A DNA stretch of 64,000 nt from Bradyrhizobium glycinis. GTDB taxonomy: Bacteria > Pseudomonadota > Alphaproteobacteria > Rhizobiales > Xanthobacteraceae. The stretch's first letter is position 1. Every line of letters starts with the position of its first letter. The stretch covers positions 309,827-373,826 of the forward strand of contig NZ_JACCHQ010000003.1 of the NCBI RefSeq assembly GCF_016031655.1, in the 5' to 3' direction. A program made the position numbers and the translations under genes. Positions 1 to 8,508 of this stretch are shown here, one piece after another. The notes under the pieces are model-generated. The model ran no database searches. It saw nothing but the letters and a program-made list of their open reading frames with translations, and had not been told where the DNA came from.

Positions 1-522
1 TTCAACGTCGGCTTTGCCATGATCTTGTCGTTCGGACCGTCGCTGCTCGTCGAGCGGGGCTGGACGGTCGCCGCGGCCGGCTCGGCGATCAGCCTGGCGC
101 TGTGGATCTCGGCCATCTCCGTCCCGATCGGCGGCATGCTCGCGGATCGCACCGGGCGACCCCATGCTCTTCTCGTCGGCGGCAGCCTCGGCATCGCCCT
201 GCTTCTGGTCCTGCTGACACGATCCGACGCAGTAATTCCGATCGTCGTCGGCATCGGGCTCGTGTCCGGCCTGCCGGCCGGTCCGATCATGAGCCTGCCG
301 GCGCGCGTGCTGGCGCCGCAAACGCGCGCCATCGGCATGGGCCTGTTCCTCACCGTCTTCTATGCGGCGATGATGCTGGGACCGGCCATTGGCGGGCGCC
401 TCGCCGGCTTGACCGGAAGCGCGGCCGCGGCGCTCGATCTCGGTGCGGCCGTGGTGCTCGTCTGCCCGCTGCTGCTGTGGCTGTTCGAGCGCATCGCCGC
501 AAGCCGGCCAAAGCCGGCCTGA
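1..522 (+). CDS. MFS transporter, C-terminal part (5' end outside window)
   Basis: The frame is open from base 1 and ends with TGA at 520-522, so only the last 173 residues are present. They form several hydrophobic segments. The loop GGMLADRTGRP (about residues 45-55 of the fragment) fits the major facilitator consensus G-x3-D-R-x-G-R that joins two helices. The protein should be an inner-membrane secondary transporter; the substrate cannot be read from this fragment. The C-terminus is short, ending ASRPKPA. The family assignment rests on the motif and hydrophobicity. Confidence 0.8.
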   Translation, partial: FNVGFAMILSFGPSLLVERGWTVAAAGSAISLALWISAISVPIGGMLADRTGRPHALLVGGSLGIALLLVLLTRSDAVIPIVVGIGLVSGLPAGPIMSLPARVLAPQTRAIGMGLFLTVFYAAMMLGPAIGGRLAGLTGSAAAALDLGAAVVLVCPLLLWLFERIAASRPKPA

Positions 523-541
523 GCATCCTTGCGTTCCTCAC

Positions 542-557
542 GCGCCGATAACGGCGC
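542..557 (+). terminator. Short perfect hairpin after the MFS gene
   Basis: GCGCCG-ATAA-CGGCGC forms a 6-bp GC-only stem with a 4-base loop, 20 bp after the MFS stop and before the PilZ gene. No T-run follows (next bases ATTAACCC), so this is at best a weak or Rho-assisted terminator. Confidence 0.3.
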
Positions 558-620
558 ATTAACCCTATGCACCTTAGGGTCGTGCCGGACTCCGCCCGGG
601 CGGGGGGTCGGGTGTTGGAA

Positions 621-1232
621 ATGGCGTTAGCGAACAAAAAATTTCTTCCGGCCGCCGAGGAGCGCAGGCGCTTCCAGCGGGTGAAGGTGCACCTGCTCGG
701 CCGCTACATGCTGCCGGACCGCCGGGAATTCCCTTGCCAGGTGATCAACATGTCGCCGGGCGGCCTCGCCTTGCTCGCCCCCGGCATCGGCAATGTCGGC
801 GACCGCGTGGTTGCCTATCTCGACCATATCGGCCGCGTCGAGGGCAAGATCACCCGGATCATCGACAACGGCTTCGCCATGACCATCGGTGCGACGCCGC
901 GCAAGCGCGACAAGCTCGCCGCGCAGCTGACCTGGCTCGCCAACCGCGACATCCTCAATCTGCCGGAGGACCGCCGCCACGACCGTATCGTGCCGCGCAA
1001 CCCGATCGCGGTGCTGACGCTCGAGGACGGCACCAAGATGACCTGCCGCATCATCGACCTCTCGCTGTCGGGCGCGGCCGTCGCTGCCGAGAACCGGCCG
1101 CCGCTGAAATCGACGGTTCTGCTCGGCCGGGTCCAGGGCCGTGTGGTCCGAAACCTCGAGGACGGCTTCGCGCTGGAGTTCATGCACGAGCAGCCGGCGG
1201 AGACACTCGAAGAGAGCGTTACCGCGCGGTAA
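621..1232 (+). CDS. Tandem PilZ-domain protein (putative c-di-GMP receptor)
   Basis: This 203-residue protein carries two copies of the PilZ signature (RxxxR followed by D/N-x-S-x-x-G). Copy one has RRFQR near residues 16-20 and NMSPGG at 43-48. Copy two has RIVPR at 122-126 and DLSLSG at 146-151. PilZ domains bind cyclic di-GMP; both copies keep the key Arg and Ser/Gly residues, so both could bind. There is no signal peptide or membrane segment, so it is probably cytosolic. The ATG at 621 is preferred because the upstream in-frame ATG at 567 only adds a low-complexity tail. No effector domain is attached, so the target process (motility, polysaccharide) is unknown. Confidence 0.85.
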   Translation: MALANKKFLPAAEERRRFQRVKVHLLGRYMLPDRREFPCQVINMSPGGLALLAPGIGNVGDRVVAYLDHIGRVEGKITRIIDNGFAMTIGATPRKRDKLAAQLTWLANRDILNLPEDRRHDRIVPRNPIAVLTLEDGTKMTCRIIDLSLSGAAVAAENRPPLKSTVLLGRVQGRVVRNLEDGFALEFMHEQPAETLEESVTAR

Positions 1233-1562
1233 AACGCGGGAAGGCGAAAACCTCCATATTTCCAGGCTCGAAGGCGGCTTCCGCGATGCGGACGCCGCCT
1301 GTTTCATGTCCCGCGGCGGGCAGCAACCGGTTAACGCGGGGAGCGCAGATGCGCGCAAACAACGTTTCCACCAGCGTTTTCGCGTTAATCGATAAAATTT
1401 GAATCAATTACAGTCATATCGAATTTTACGCGAATTCTATTCAAGTATAGATCGAATTCGCCGCTCGTTTTACTTTCATTCGTCTCGACTTGACTTGGTC
1501 GACTTAGCGGCAACTCAAAAGCTCCGTGCGAAATGTGGTCCCAACAAGAAACGGGGGCCGCA
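1233..1562 (+). promoter_or_regulatory. Intergenic region with AT-rich presumed promoter of the BTLCP gene
   Basis: This 330-bp gap separates the PilZ and BTLCP genes. Bases about 1380-1480 are clearly more AT-rich than the surroundings and contain an 8-bp inverted repeat, GCGAATTC at 1430-1437 and GAATTCGC at 1454-1461, with 16 bp between. This is the likely promoter/operator zone of the next gene. No confident -35/-10 pair was chosen. Confidence 0.4.
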
Positions 1563-2189
1563 ATGTTTGACTTCAGGGGACGGGGGAAGAGACTGGCGCT
1601 GGTCGCCATGCTCTTCGGGATCAGCGCGGCAGCGCAGGCCGGCGAAGGCCGTCTGCTCTACGCGAGCCTCGGCGACACCACGCGTGCGCCGATCGGCTGG
1701 GTCGAGTTCTGCGCGGACAATGCCGCTCAGTGCCAGGGCGCGCCGCTGCAGCCGCGCGACATCGTGATGTCGCAGGCGGCTTGGCGCGACCTCATCAAGG
1801 TCAATCGCTGGGTCAATGAGACCGTCAAGCCTCTGACCGACCAGGAGCACTGGGGCGTGATCGAGAAGTGGTCGCTGCCGACAGACGGTTACGGCGACTG
1901 TGAAGACTACGTGCTGTTGAAGCGCAAGATGCTGATGGATGCCGGTTGGCCTCGCCAGGCCCTGCTCATCACCGTGGTGCGCGACAAGAAGGGCGAAGGC
2001 CACGCGGTGCTGACGGTGAAGACCGACAAGGGCGAGTTCATTCTCGACAATCAGAACGAGAATGTCCTCGCCTGGACGGAGACCGGCTACCGCTTCGTCA
2101 AGCGCCAGTCGCAGAGCGATCCCAACGTCTGGGTCTCGCTGGGCGATACCAAGCCGGCGGTCTCCACCGCCAGCGCCAAAGATCAGTAG
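1563..2189 (+). CDS. Bacterial transglutaminase-like cysteine protease (BTLCP family)
   Basis: The 208-residue product starts with a signal peptide (basic MFDFRGRGKR, hydrophobic core, AQA-G cleavage site near residue 26). The catalytic triad of BTLCP proteases is visible: Cys113 in GDCEDYV, His147 in GHAVL and Asp162 in LDNQNE. It should therefore act in the periplasm. The best-known member, LapG, cleaves large surface adhesins under c-di-GMP control. No LapD-like receptor or adhesin gene lies nearby, so this role is only possible. The ATG at 1563 was chosen over 1533 because it begins directly with the signal peptide. Transcription ends at the hairpin at 2257-2296. Confidence 0.85.
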   Translation: MFDFRGRGKRLALVAMLFGISAAAQAGEGRLLYASLGDTTRAPIGWVEFCADNAAQCQGAPLQPRDIVMSQAAWRDLIKVNRWVNETVKPLTDQEHWGVIEKWSLPTDGYGDCEDYVLLKRKMLMDAGWPRQALLITVVRDKKGEGHAVLTVKTDKGEFILDNQNENVLAWTETGYRFVKRQSQSDPNVWVSLGDTKPAVSTASAKDQ

Positions 2190-2256
2190 GAACGAGACAA
2201 CAGGTTACGCGACCCGGTCACATCCCCACCCCTCCCCGTCCCAGACCGGTTCGCGC

Positions 2257-2296
2257 GCGGCCAGCCATCCCCCAAATGGCTGGCCGCAACTTTTTT
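2257..2296 (+). terminator. Rho-independent terminator of the BTLCP gene
   Basis: A perfect 12-bp stem (GCGGCCAGCCAT at 2257-2268, ATGGCTGGCCGC at 2276-2287) with a 7-base loop is followed by AAC and six T residues at 2291-2296. The T-run overlaps the stop codon of the convergent CYTH-CHAD gene. On the minus strand the hairpin is not followed by T residues, so it works for plus-strand transcription. Confidence 0.9.
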
Positions 2297-4076
2297 AGGA
2301 ATCGCGATCAGCTCTGCTCGCCTGGCGCGACCAGGGCACGCGCGCGGCGGTGAAATCCCGCCAGCTATCCTGTAAGCCCTGCTGCACGCCGATCGATGCC
2401 CGCGCCTGCCAGCCGGCGATCGCGGCCGCCGCAATGGTGCTGTCGCGATCTTCAGCGCCGAGGCCGTCGAGCAACGAGGCCGTCACCGCCATGTCGTTGA
2501 AGACGCCGAGTGCCTCCTGCAAGCCGGCGAGCCGGCGCGCGAATTTTCGCGCGGACTTACGATCCTCGTACAGCGGCAGCAGGAACTCGCTGAGATAGCG
2601 CAGCCGCTTGGTGGCGAGCCGCACGCGGTGCAGTTCGTCGACCGTCAGCGACTTGAAGCGGCGGCCGCGCTTGAGCACCTTCGCGTACTGTTCGGACAGG
2701 ACGCGCTGCGCGAAATTGACGGCGGGCTCGGCGAGCCGGCCGAGATCTTCGGGCGCGACGCCGTTGCGCCAGCCGCGCGTCTCGATCCAGCCGCCGAGAC
2801 CGATCAGGAAGACCGCGCAACGGCGATCATCGAGCGCACGGCGAGCCCTGCGATAGGCTTCCGCCTGACGTTGAGCCGCGGCCCGCCCAAGCGCATCGAA
2901 GCCCGCGACCGACGGACAGGCTTTTGCGATCGCCGGCAAGGTGGCGAGCTGGAATACGTCCCAGTCGCGCGCGGCGGACAGGCCTTGCGCCAGCCATTTG
3001 GCCTCCGAGCGAAGCGCCTCGAGATTGCCGAGCGCGCCGACCGATCGCATCAGGTCGAGCGCGGATCGCAGCCGGCGCAGCGAGACGCGCAGCTGATGCA
3101 CGCCTTCCGGATTGCGGCCGTCCTCGGCCGCCGGCAGCGATTGCAGCAGGTGAAGGAAGCAGGAGCGCAGGATGGTCGCGAAGGCTTCGTCGAGCGTCAC
3201 GGAAGGATCGAGGCGAAGCTTGCGCGGCCGGCGCGCCGACGGCGGCAGGTCCGCGGCAAGGTCGAAGCCGCGTGCGGACTTGCTGCGGATGGACGGCTTC
3301 ACCGTTCCGTGCTCCGCAAGGCGCAGCGCGATCTCGAAGATCGCGCATCGGCTGCCGCTCTTCAGCTCCAGCTCGATCTCGCTGACAGGAACCGACCGGT
3401 CGCCGGCCGTCAGCTCGCCCTGGTCGAAGGCGACCTCGACCGTCCCGGTCGGCAGATCGATCATCCGCGCATGACGATGGATGTCCGCGGTGAAAACGGC
3501 CTCGAGCGGCTGCGTTGCGAGCAGCTCGCGAAGCTTCTCCGGAATGAAAGGCATCGCCAGAGCGGGATCGGGCGCAAGTGATGGCACGCTCGCTTCCCAC
3601 TCGCCACGGCGCAGCGGATCGTCGGCGACGTCGGTCTTCACGGTCTGCACGAAGCGTGCGCCGCTCTGGCGTACGCGCAAACTCAGGCCGGCGCGACGGA
3701 GCGCCCGCTCGGGCGTGTCGTAGTAGACGGACTTGAGATGTTTTCGAATGCCCCTGTTGCGTGCGTTCGCCGCGATGACCGGCGCCGCGCTGAAAACGGC
3801 CATGCGATCGGCATCGACGAGAAGCTTGAGTTCGATTTCGCCGCCGGAAGGCGCGGTGGCGCTCGGCTGAGCTGGCTCCAGATCAGGCGTCATTTCTTGC
3901 GATGGCGCCCGATCACCCACAGCGCCCTCGATCGCCGGCACCGCGCCTGGCGCGGCGGGTTCAATCTCCCTCAGGAAGCCGGCGGCGACTTGCGCACTCT
4001 TGTTCTCCTTCGGAGCGTGATTCCCACCCGGCGCGCTCGGAGTCTTGCGGGCCGGTGTTGAATCTAACTTCAGCAT
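2295..4076 (-). CDS. CYTH and CHAD domain protein
   Basis: The 593-residue protein has a variable Pro/Ala-rich N-terminus (about 1-75), a CYTH domain (about 75-270) with the hallmark ExExK motif in EIELKL, and a C-terminal CHAD domain (about 300-585) rich in conserved His and Arg, as in EGVHQLRVSLRRLRSAL. CYTH enzymes bind triphosphates or polyphosphate through a tunnel of charged residues. CHAD domains bind polyphosphate, so a role in polyphosphate or inorganic triphosphate metabolism is likely. The ATG at 4076 is used; a TTG at 4091 is an alternative and neither has a strong ribosome site. The gene converges on the BTLCP gene. Confidence 0.85.
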   Translation of the reverse strand: MLKLDSTPARKTPSAPGGNHAPKENKSAQVAAGFLREIEPAAPGAVPAIEGAVGDRAPSQEMTPDLEPAQPSATAPSGGEIELKLLVDADRMAVFSAAPVIAANARNRGIRKHLKSVYYDTPERALRRAGLSLRVRQSGARFVQTVKTDVADDPLRRGEWEASVPSLAPDPALAMPFIPEKLRELLATQPLEAVFTADIHRHARMIDLPTGTVEVAFDQGELTAGDRSVPVSEIELELKSGSRCAIFEIALRLAEHGTVKPSIRSKSARGFDLAADLPPSARRPRKLRLDPSVTLDEAFATILRSCFLHLLQSLPAAEDGRNPEGVHQLRVSLRRLRSALDLMRSVGALGNLEALRSEAKWLAQGLSAARDWDVFQLATLPAIAKACPSVAGFDALGRAAAQRQAEAYRRARRALDDRRCAVFLIGLGGWIETRGWRNGVAPEDLGRLAEPAVNFAQRVLSEQYAKVLKRGRRFKSLTVDELHRVRLATKRLRYLSEFLLPLYEDRKSARKFARRLAGLQEALGVFNDMAVTASLLDGLGAEDRDSTIAAAAIAGWQARASIGVQQGLQDSWRDFTAARVPWSRQASRADRDS

Positions 4077-4581
4077 TAGGGCAACTGACAATTCGATGAC
4101 AGAGCGCCAGCATATAGCCGGTCAGCGCCGCGAGGAATAGTCAGGTGACGTCGCAACGCATCATCGTCCACATGCGACATCCCCGAGCGCAAATATCGGC
4201 GAGGGATGTCACAATTGGCTCGGCGTTACGGATTAAGTTGGCGCCGCGTACAGGAAGTGATCGTATAGAAATCTCGCAGATCTCGAAATCGAGTTGAACG
4301 CGTCAACGAGCTTGGTTCATGCTAGCCGAGAAATTCTTTCTGGTTCTGGAGACACTTAGAAGTCACCTGCCTGATGACAGGCCCGAAATTATGACAAGCC
4401 CTCCGCCGGATGCGCCGCCTCCCTCTGATTCGCGGCGCAAAAAACCAGTTCCCGGCGGTCGGGAGTAGAAATATCATTCGAGCGTCGGCATCGCGCTGCT
4501 CGATACTCTCAGGACTCAGCGCATCCCCAAGCCGCCGCTCAACGAGCCAAGGGCCGGACCGCATTTATCAGTGATGACCGC
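4077..4581. other. 505-bp intergenic region without a convincing gene
   Basis: The region lies upstream of the CYTH-CHAD gene and downstream of the FAD-Rieske gene, both on the minus strand. An inverted repeat GACATCCC (4176-4183) / GGGATGTC (4203-4210) with 19 bp between could be a regulatory site. A minus-strand open frame at 4322-4564 (80 codons) has Arg-rich composition, no ribosome site and no recognisable domain, and is not called. Confidence 0.4.
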
Positions 4582-6129
4582 TCACTCCGCGGCTTCAAGA
4601 TTGGCCGGCTTGTCGGCCTCGCCCAGCGGCGCCACTGCGGGGCCATTGAGCGCGGTGCCATCAGGTGCGAACTGCGATCCGTGACACGGGCAATCCCAAC
4701 ACTGCTCGAGTGAATTCCAGTGCACGACGCAGCCGAGATGGGTGCAGCTTGCCGAATGCAGATGCAAATGCCCGTTGCGGTCCCGGCACGCCGCGATCTT
4801 CTTCAGGCCGCTGCGGACGAGGCGCCCCTCTCCCGGCCGCAAAAGTTCGACACTCGCGATTTCGCTCGCGGTGAGATACTCCGCGAAACTCTTTAGAGGC
4901 GTGATGTTCTCGCTGATGAACTCGCTGATATTCTTGTGAATCTTCCGTGACGGGGCGTAGACCTCCTCCCAAGGACTCGCGCCCGCCGTGACGAGATCCG
5001 CGATCAACATGCCTGCCACCAGCCCGTTGGTGATGCCCTGCCCGGAGTCGCCGCTGACCATGAAGAGATGTTCTTCGCTAGGGCTGCGACCGATGAAGCC
5101 GGCGAAATCGATCGGTTCCATTACCTGCCCGGACCACCGATGAGTGACCTCGCGCAAATTCGGCAATCGCTCGCGCGCCCAGCGCTCAAGCGCGTCAAGG
5201 CGCTGTGCGCCATCATTTGCCTCACCCGACTTGTGATCTTCGCCGCCGATGATCACGATGTCCTCGTCGGCGGACAACGGTTGGAGGCGGACATAATGAT
5301 AAGGATCGAGCGTATCCCAATAGAGCGCATCCTCCACGGCGCCGGCCGCAATCTTCGCGGCGAGCGCATAAGTGCGGTAAGGTGCCTGCTTGGTGTGGAT
5401 CGCCACCTGCACGTTGACGGGCGAGTTGGTCGCAACCACCACGTCGGCGGCGTGAACCTCGTAGCCTGAGGCGGTGGTGACGACCATGCTGCCCTGGCGT
5501 TGCTGGATGCTCTCGACGCAGGTGTCGGCATAGAGCTGGGCGCCCCGGCGCTGCAGTGCGCTCGCCAGACCGGCGAGATATTTAGTCGGATGCAGACGCG
5601 CCTGGCGCGGAAAGCGCAGCGAACGCGTCTGACCCCTGTTATGGAAGGGTGTCGGCTCGACGCAATTTTCGACCGGAATCTGCAGCTTGCGACAGCAGTC
5701 CAATTCACTATCCAGCTCGGATGCGGACGTTTCGGGTGCCTGTACCCAGTAGCCATCGACGCGTTTAAAACCGCAATCGATGTGCTCGGCGCCTTGGATG
5801 GCCTCGACGCGATCGATCGCGGCAGCGACGCTCTGATAGTAACGCCGCGCACAATCAGGGCCGCGGACTCGCACGAACGCATCGTAACCGTCATCGAGCG
5901 CGGTCGCCAGATGCGCGGTGGTGCGCGCCGTCATCCCGCTGCCGATGCGGCCGCGATCGATGACCGCGACCGAACGTCCATGGCTGGCAAGTTCATATGC
6001 GACCGAAAGCCCGGCTATTCCGGAGCCGACCACGGCGACGTCCACGGCGACCGTACGCGACAGCACCGGAGCTTCGGCGACAGATACGTCCATCCAGAGG
6101 GACTGCGTGTGCTCATCCCGTACGTTCAT
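4582..6129 (-). CDS. FAD-dependent oxidoreductase with C-terminal Rieske [2Fe-2S] domain
   Basis: The 515-residue protein has an N-terminal dinucleotide-binding fold (VVGSGIAGLSVAYELA, with acidic residue in AVIDRG) typical of DAO-type FAD oxidoreductases, and a C-terminal Rieske domain with Cys462-x-His464 and Cys480-x2-His483. The fusion implies electron transfer between FAD and an iron-sulfur cluster; the substrate is unknown. The start at 6129 is set by GAGGAG at 6137-6142, seven bases upstream. An upstream in-frame ATG at 6219 would place the stress promoter inside the coding region and is rejected. An EcfG-type promoter at 6152-6176 points to expression under general stress. Confidence 0.88.
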   Translation of the reverse strand: MNVRDEHTQSLWMDVSVAEAPVLSRTVAVDVAVVGSGIAGLSVAYELASHGRSVAVIDRGRIGSGMTARTTAHLATALDDGYDAFVRVRGPDCARRYYQSVAAAIDRVEAIQGAEHIDCGFKRVDGYWVQAPETSASELDSELDCCRKLQIPVENCVEPTPFHNRGQTRSLRFPRQARLHPTKYLAGLASALQRRGAQLYADTCVESIQQRQGSMVVTTASGYEVHAADVVVATNSPVNVQVAIHTKQAPYRTYALAAKIAAGAVEDALYWDTLDPYHYVRLQPLSADEDIVIIGGEDHKSGEANDGAQRLDALERWARERLPNLREVTHRWSGQVMEPIDFAGFIGRSPSEEHLFMVSGDSGQGITNGLVAGMLIADLVTAGASPWEEVYAPSRKIHKNISEFISENITPLKSFAEYLTASEIASVELLRPGEGRLVRSGLKKIAACRDRNGHLHLHSASCTHLGCVVHWNSLEQCWDCPCHGSQFAPDGTALNGPAVAPLGEADKPANLEAAE

Positions 6130-6151
6130 GGCGCTACTCCTCGGAAGAACA

Positions 6152-6176
6152 AACGATGCAGCAGAATGGCGGTTCC
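6152..6176 (-). promoter_or_regulatory. EcfG (general stress sigma) type promoter
   Basis: Read on the minus strand this is GGAAC (6176-6172), 16 bases, CGTT (6155-6152), a full match to the alphaproteobacterial EcfG consensus GGAAC-N16/17-CGTT. A start site a few bases downstream of CGTT would leave a leader of about 15 bases that still holds the GAGGAG ribosome site at 6142-6137. It would drive the FAD-Rieske gene. Confidence 0.75.
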
Positions 6177-6253
6177 TATGTGCGCTGCCGAACGAAACGC
6201 CAAAGACAGCCGCATTCATTAGGAACCTTCATCGTGCTCGCGCTTGAACCGGC

Positions 6254-6481
6254 ATGAAAAGTCCATCACCGGGGATGCGCAGGGCGCTGCGTCAGGCGCG
6301 ATTGTACGGGCACCTCCTCGTCCGAAATGACAGGCTGTATCATCCGGGCGGCAATCATCCGATCTGCTCGATACAGCTTGCGCGCGAGATGGTCAGGTCA
6401 GGATGGATGACCAAGCAGGACGGCGAATACGAGATCACGCCAGAGGGGCAGCTTGCCGCCGAAAGCGAACTCGGTCGCTGA
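6254..6481 (+). CDS. Small conserved-looking hypothetical protein
   Basis: This 75-residue basic protein (MKSPSPGMRRALRQA...) has no signal peptide or membrane segment. The C-terminal half (MVRSGWMTKQDGEYEITPEGQLAAESE) resembles a winged-helix-like pattern in which a hairpin 'YEITPEG' follows a helix, as in small DNA-binding proteins, but this is only a visual impression. It is divergent from the FAD-Rieske gene, with 124 bp between. A GGAAC at 6222-6226 is not followed by CGTT at the right distance, so it was not called a stress promoter. Confidence 0.6.
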   Translation: MKSPSPGMRRALRQARLYGHLLVRNDRLYHPGGNHPICSIQLAREMVRSGWMTKQDGEYEITPEGQLAAESELGR

Positions 6482-6567
6482 GGAGCCAATGCGGCACCGG
6501 TCTGGCCTGTTGACTGATCCGGCGATTGCATCATTGACTGGCGGCACGGTCCTCACAAAGAGCTGCC

Positions 6568-7398
6568 ATGCCATCATTCCGTCCCGTCATCGCGTTGTCG
6601 AGAGGCCTCGAGATCCTGCGCGTCATCAACCAGGAACGGCAATCGACCGTGGGTTCGCTGCACAAGGCGACGGGGCTCAACAAGGCAACGATCGTTCGCA
6701 TGCTCGAGACGCTGGAGCATGAAGGCTATGTAGTTCGCCGCAGCGGGCCGCCCAGCTACGCCCCGACAGGACGGGCGCTGCTGCTCAGCACCGGCTACGA
6801 CGAGCCCAACTGGATCGGCGGCATTGCCGAACCGATCCTCAACCAATTTCGCCAGCAGATCCACTGGCCGTCGGATGTGGCCGTGTTCGATCAGGACTCC
6901 ATGGTGATCGCACACACGACGCGAGTCGGCGGCTCGCTGCTGTTCCACCGTCCGCCAGGCTTTCGCTTTCCCGTACTCGGCACCTCGATGGGACGCTCCT
7001 ATCTGGCATTTTGCGAGCCCGCCGAGCAGGAACGCATCGCGGCGCGCCTTGCCGTCAGCCCGGAGCCCTGGAATGACCTCGCGCGCACTCCTGCCAAGCT
7101 CACGAAGGTGCTGCGCGCAATCCGGAGATCCGGATTTGCAGTCATGGACGAGAGCTACAGCCGCAGCATCTTTGGCGGCGCCGTCTGGGCCATCGGCGTT
7201 CCCGTCGCTCTTCCGAACCGTCTTTTTGCGAGCATGAACGTCATGATGCTCCGCGAGGCCGTCAGCCCCGAGGAAGGTCTCCGGCGCTTCGTCCCGCAGA
7301 TGAAGAAGGTCGCCTCCGCACTGGCCGAGGCGCTCGCCGCCAAGCTTGCTGCGGCAGGCCCGTCTTCGTCGTCAGGAGACTGCCATTTCACACAGTGA
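6568..7398 (+). CDS. IclR-family transcriptional regulator
   Basis: The 276-residue protein begins with a winged helix-turn-helix (ALSRGLEILRVINQ..., recognition part TGLNKATIVRMLETLEHEGYV, about residues 10-60) and continues with an IclR effector-binding domain (about 85-265). IclR proteins bind small aromatic or carboxylic acid ligands and act as repressors or activators at palindromes. The next gene on the same strand encodes a tripartite-type binding protein, the likely target. A perfect 17-bp palindrome overlaps the stop codon of this gene (7385-7401). The ligand is unknown. Confidence 0.88.
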   Translation: MPSFRPVIALSRGLEILRVINQERQSTVGSLHKATGLNKATIVRMLETLEHEGYVVRRSGPPSYAPTGRALLLSTGYDEPNWIGGIAEPILNQFRQQIHWPSDVAVFDQDSMVIAHTTRVGGSLLFHRPPGFRFPVLGTSMGRSYLAFCEPAEQERIAARLAVSPEPWNDLARTPAKLTKVLRAIRRSGFAVMDESYSRSIFGGAVWAIGVPVALPNRLFASMNVMMLREAVSPEEGLRRFVPQMKKVASALAEALAAKLAAAGPSSSSGDCHFTQ

Positions 7399-7401
7399 AA
7401 T
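7385..7401. promoter_or_regulatory. Perfect palindrome, candidate IclR operator
   Basis: ATTTCAC-ACA-GTGAAAT has 7-bp perfect arms. It overlaps the IclR stop codon (7396-7398) and lies 87 bp upstream of the binding-protein gene. Its length and TTTCnnnnnGAAA style suit IclR-family operators. Assignment to this regulator is inferred from position. Confidence 0.55.
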
Positions 7402-7488
7402 GTTGTTTCTATTTGGCTCCGCTCGTGTGACACCTCTGCCCGGCGACCGCAGGGCGCCCAATGACGCAGAGCAAAACGGGAGGGGCAA

Positions 7489-8466
7489 ATGAGGACATTC
7501 GTCGGAATGCTGGGCGCTGCAATCGCAAGCCTGGTGATAGCCACGGCTGACGGGGCTGCAGCCGAAGCCTGGCCGAGCAGAGCCATCAAGATCGTCGTCT
7601 CGACGCCCGCCGGCGGCATCACCGATGCATTCGCCCGCGCCTACGGCGATTACATCTCTCAGAAGCTCGGACAGCCGGTCGTTGTCGAAAACAAGACGGG
7701 AGCGAGCGGCGCGCTGGCAGCCCAATCGGTCAAGGATTCGCCGGCGGACGGCCATACGCTGATGTACACGATCTCGTCCACGTTGCTCGGAAACCGGCTG
7801 CTGCTGAAGTCGCTCGCCTACGATCCGGACAAGGATTTCACGATTGTCGCAGTCACGCCATCTGGTCATCTGCCGCTGGTCGTCCATTCCGCCACCGGCG
7901 CAAAGTCCATCGAAGATTTCGTCGCATATGCGCGCCGCAACAAGGTCACGGCAGGCTCGTATGGAATCGGTTCGTTCGCGCACATCGCGATCGCCGAGCT
8001 CAACCGCCAATATGGCCTCGACATCTCCATCGTGCACTACCGCGGCGAAGCGCCAATGTGGCAGGACCTGGCGTCCGGCGTCATCCAGGCCGCGACCGGC
8101 AGCTATCAGGCCGCGCTTCCAGTCCTCGATACTGGCGTCGGCCGCGCGATCGCCGTGCCGTCACTGGTTCGGATGAAGAAACTGCCGGAAACCAAGACGT
8201 TCACCGAGCAGGGGGTCACCGGAAAAGTCTTCCAGCTGACGAGCTTCACAGCCCTGGTGGCGCCCGCTGCGACGCCGCCCGACCGGATCGAACTGCTCGC
8301 CAAGCTCATGGTCGAAGGCGGCAAGACCGAGCGTGTCCAGAAGCTGCTCGAGGCCTTCGGCGTCGACTCGCCGGCAATGGATCGCGCATCCTCGGTTGCC
8401 CTCTACGAAAAGGAAGGGCCGGTCTGGCTGGAGTCGATCAAGAATCTCGGCTTGGAGCCACAATAG
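7489..8466 (+). CDS. Tripartite tricarboxylate transporter-type substrate-binding protein (Bug/TctC family)
   Basis: The 325-residue product has an N-terminal signal peptide (about 1-26, GAAAEAWPSRAIKIVV) and the family start WPSRAIKIVVSTPAGGITDAFAR, with PVVVENKTGASGALAA and SPADGHTLMY matching the Bug fold. Such periplasmic proteins bind carboxylates or amino acids with two bridging waters. A good ribosome site (GGGAGGGG) precedes the ATG. No TctA or TctB membrane gene is present, so this is an orphan binding protein that must use a distant transporter or act as a sensor partner. The upstream IclR gene is its probable regulator. Confidence 0.88.
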   Translation: MRTFVGMLGAAIASLVIATADGAAAEAWPSRAIKIVVSTPAGGITDAFARAYGDYISQKLGQPVVVENKTGASGALAAQSVKDSPADGHTLMYTISSTLLGNRLLLKSLAYDPDKDFTIVAVTPSGHLPLVVHSATGAKSIEDFVAYARRNKVTAGSYGIGSFAHIAIAELNRQYGLDISIVHYRGEAPMWQDLASGVIQAATGSYQAALPVLDTGVGRAIAVPSLVRMKKLPETKTFTEQGVTGKVFQLTSFTALVAPAATPPDRIELLAKLMVEGGKTERVQKLLEAFGVDSPAMDRASSVALYEKEGPVWLESIKNLGLEPQ

Positions 8467-8508
8467 CATTCGCACTCGCGGATCCCGTGCGCTGGCGACG
8501 CGCGCTTC

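Noticed and set aside
4322..4564. 80-codon minus-strand ORF between CYTH-CHAD and FAD-Rieske genes
   Set aside because: Arg-rich, no ribosome site, no recognisable domain.
6222..6246. GGAAC at 6222 as an EcfG promoter for the 75-residue ORF
   Set aside because: At spacing 16 the following bases are CTTG and at 17 TTGA instead of CGTT; too many mismatches.
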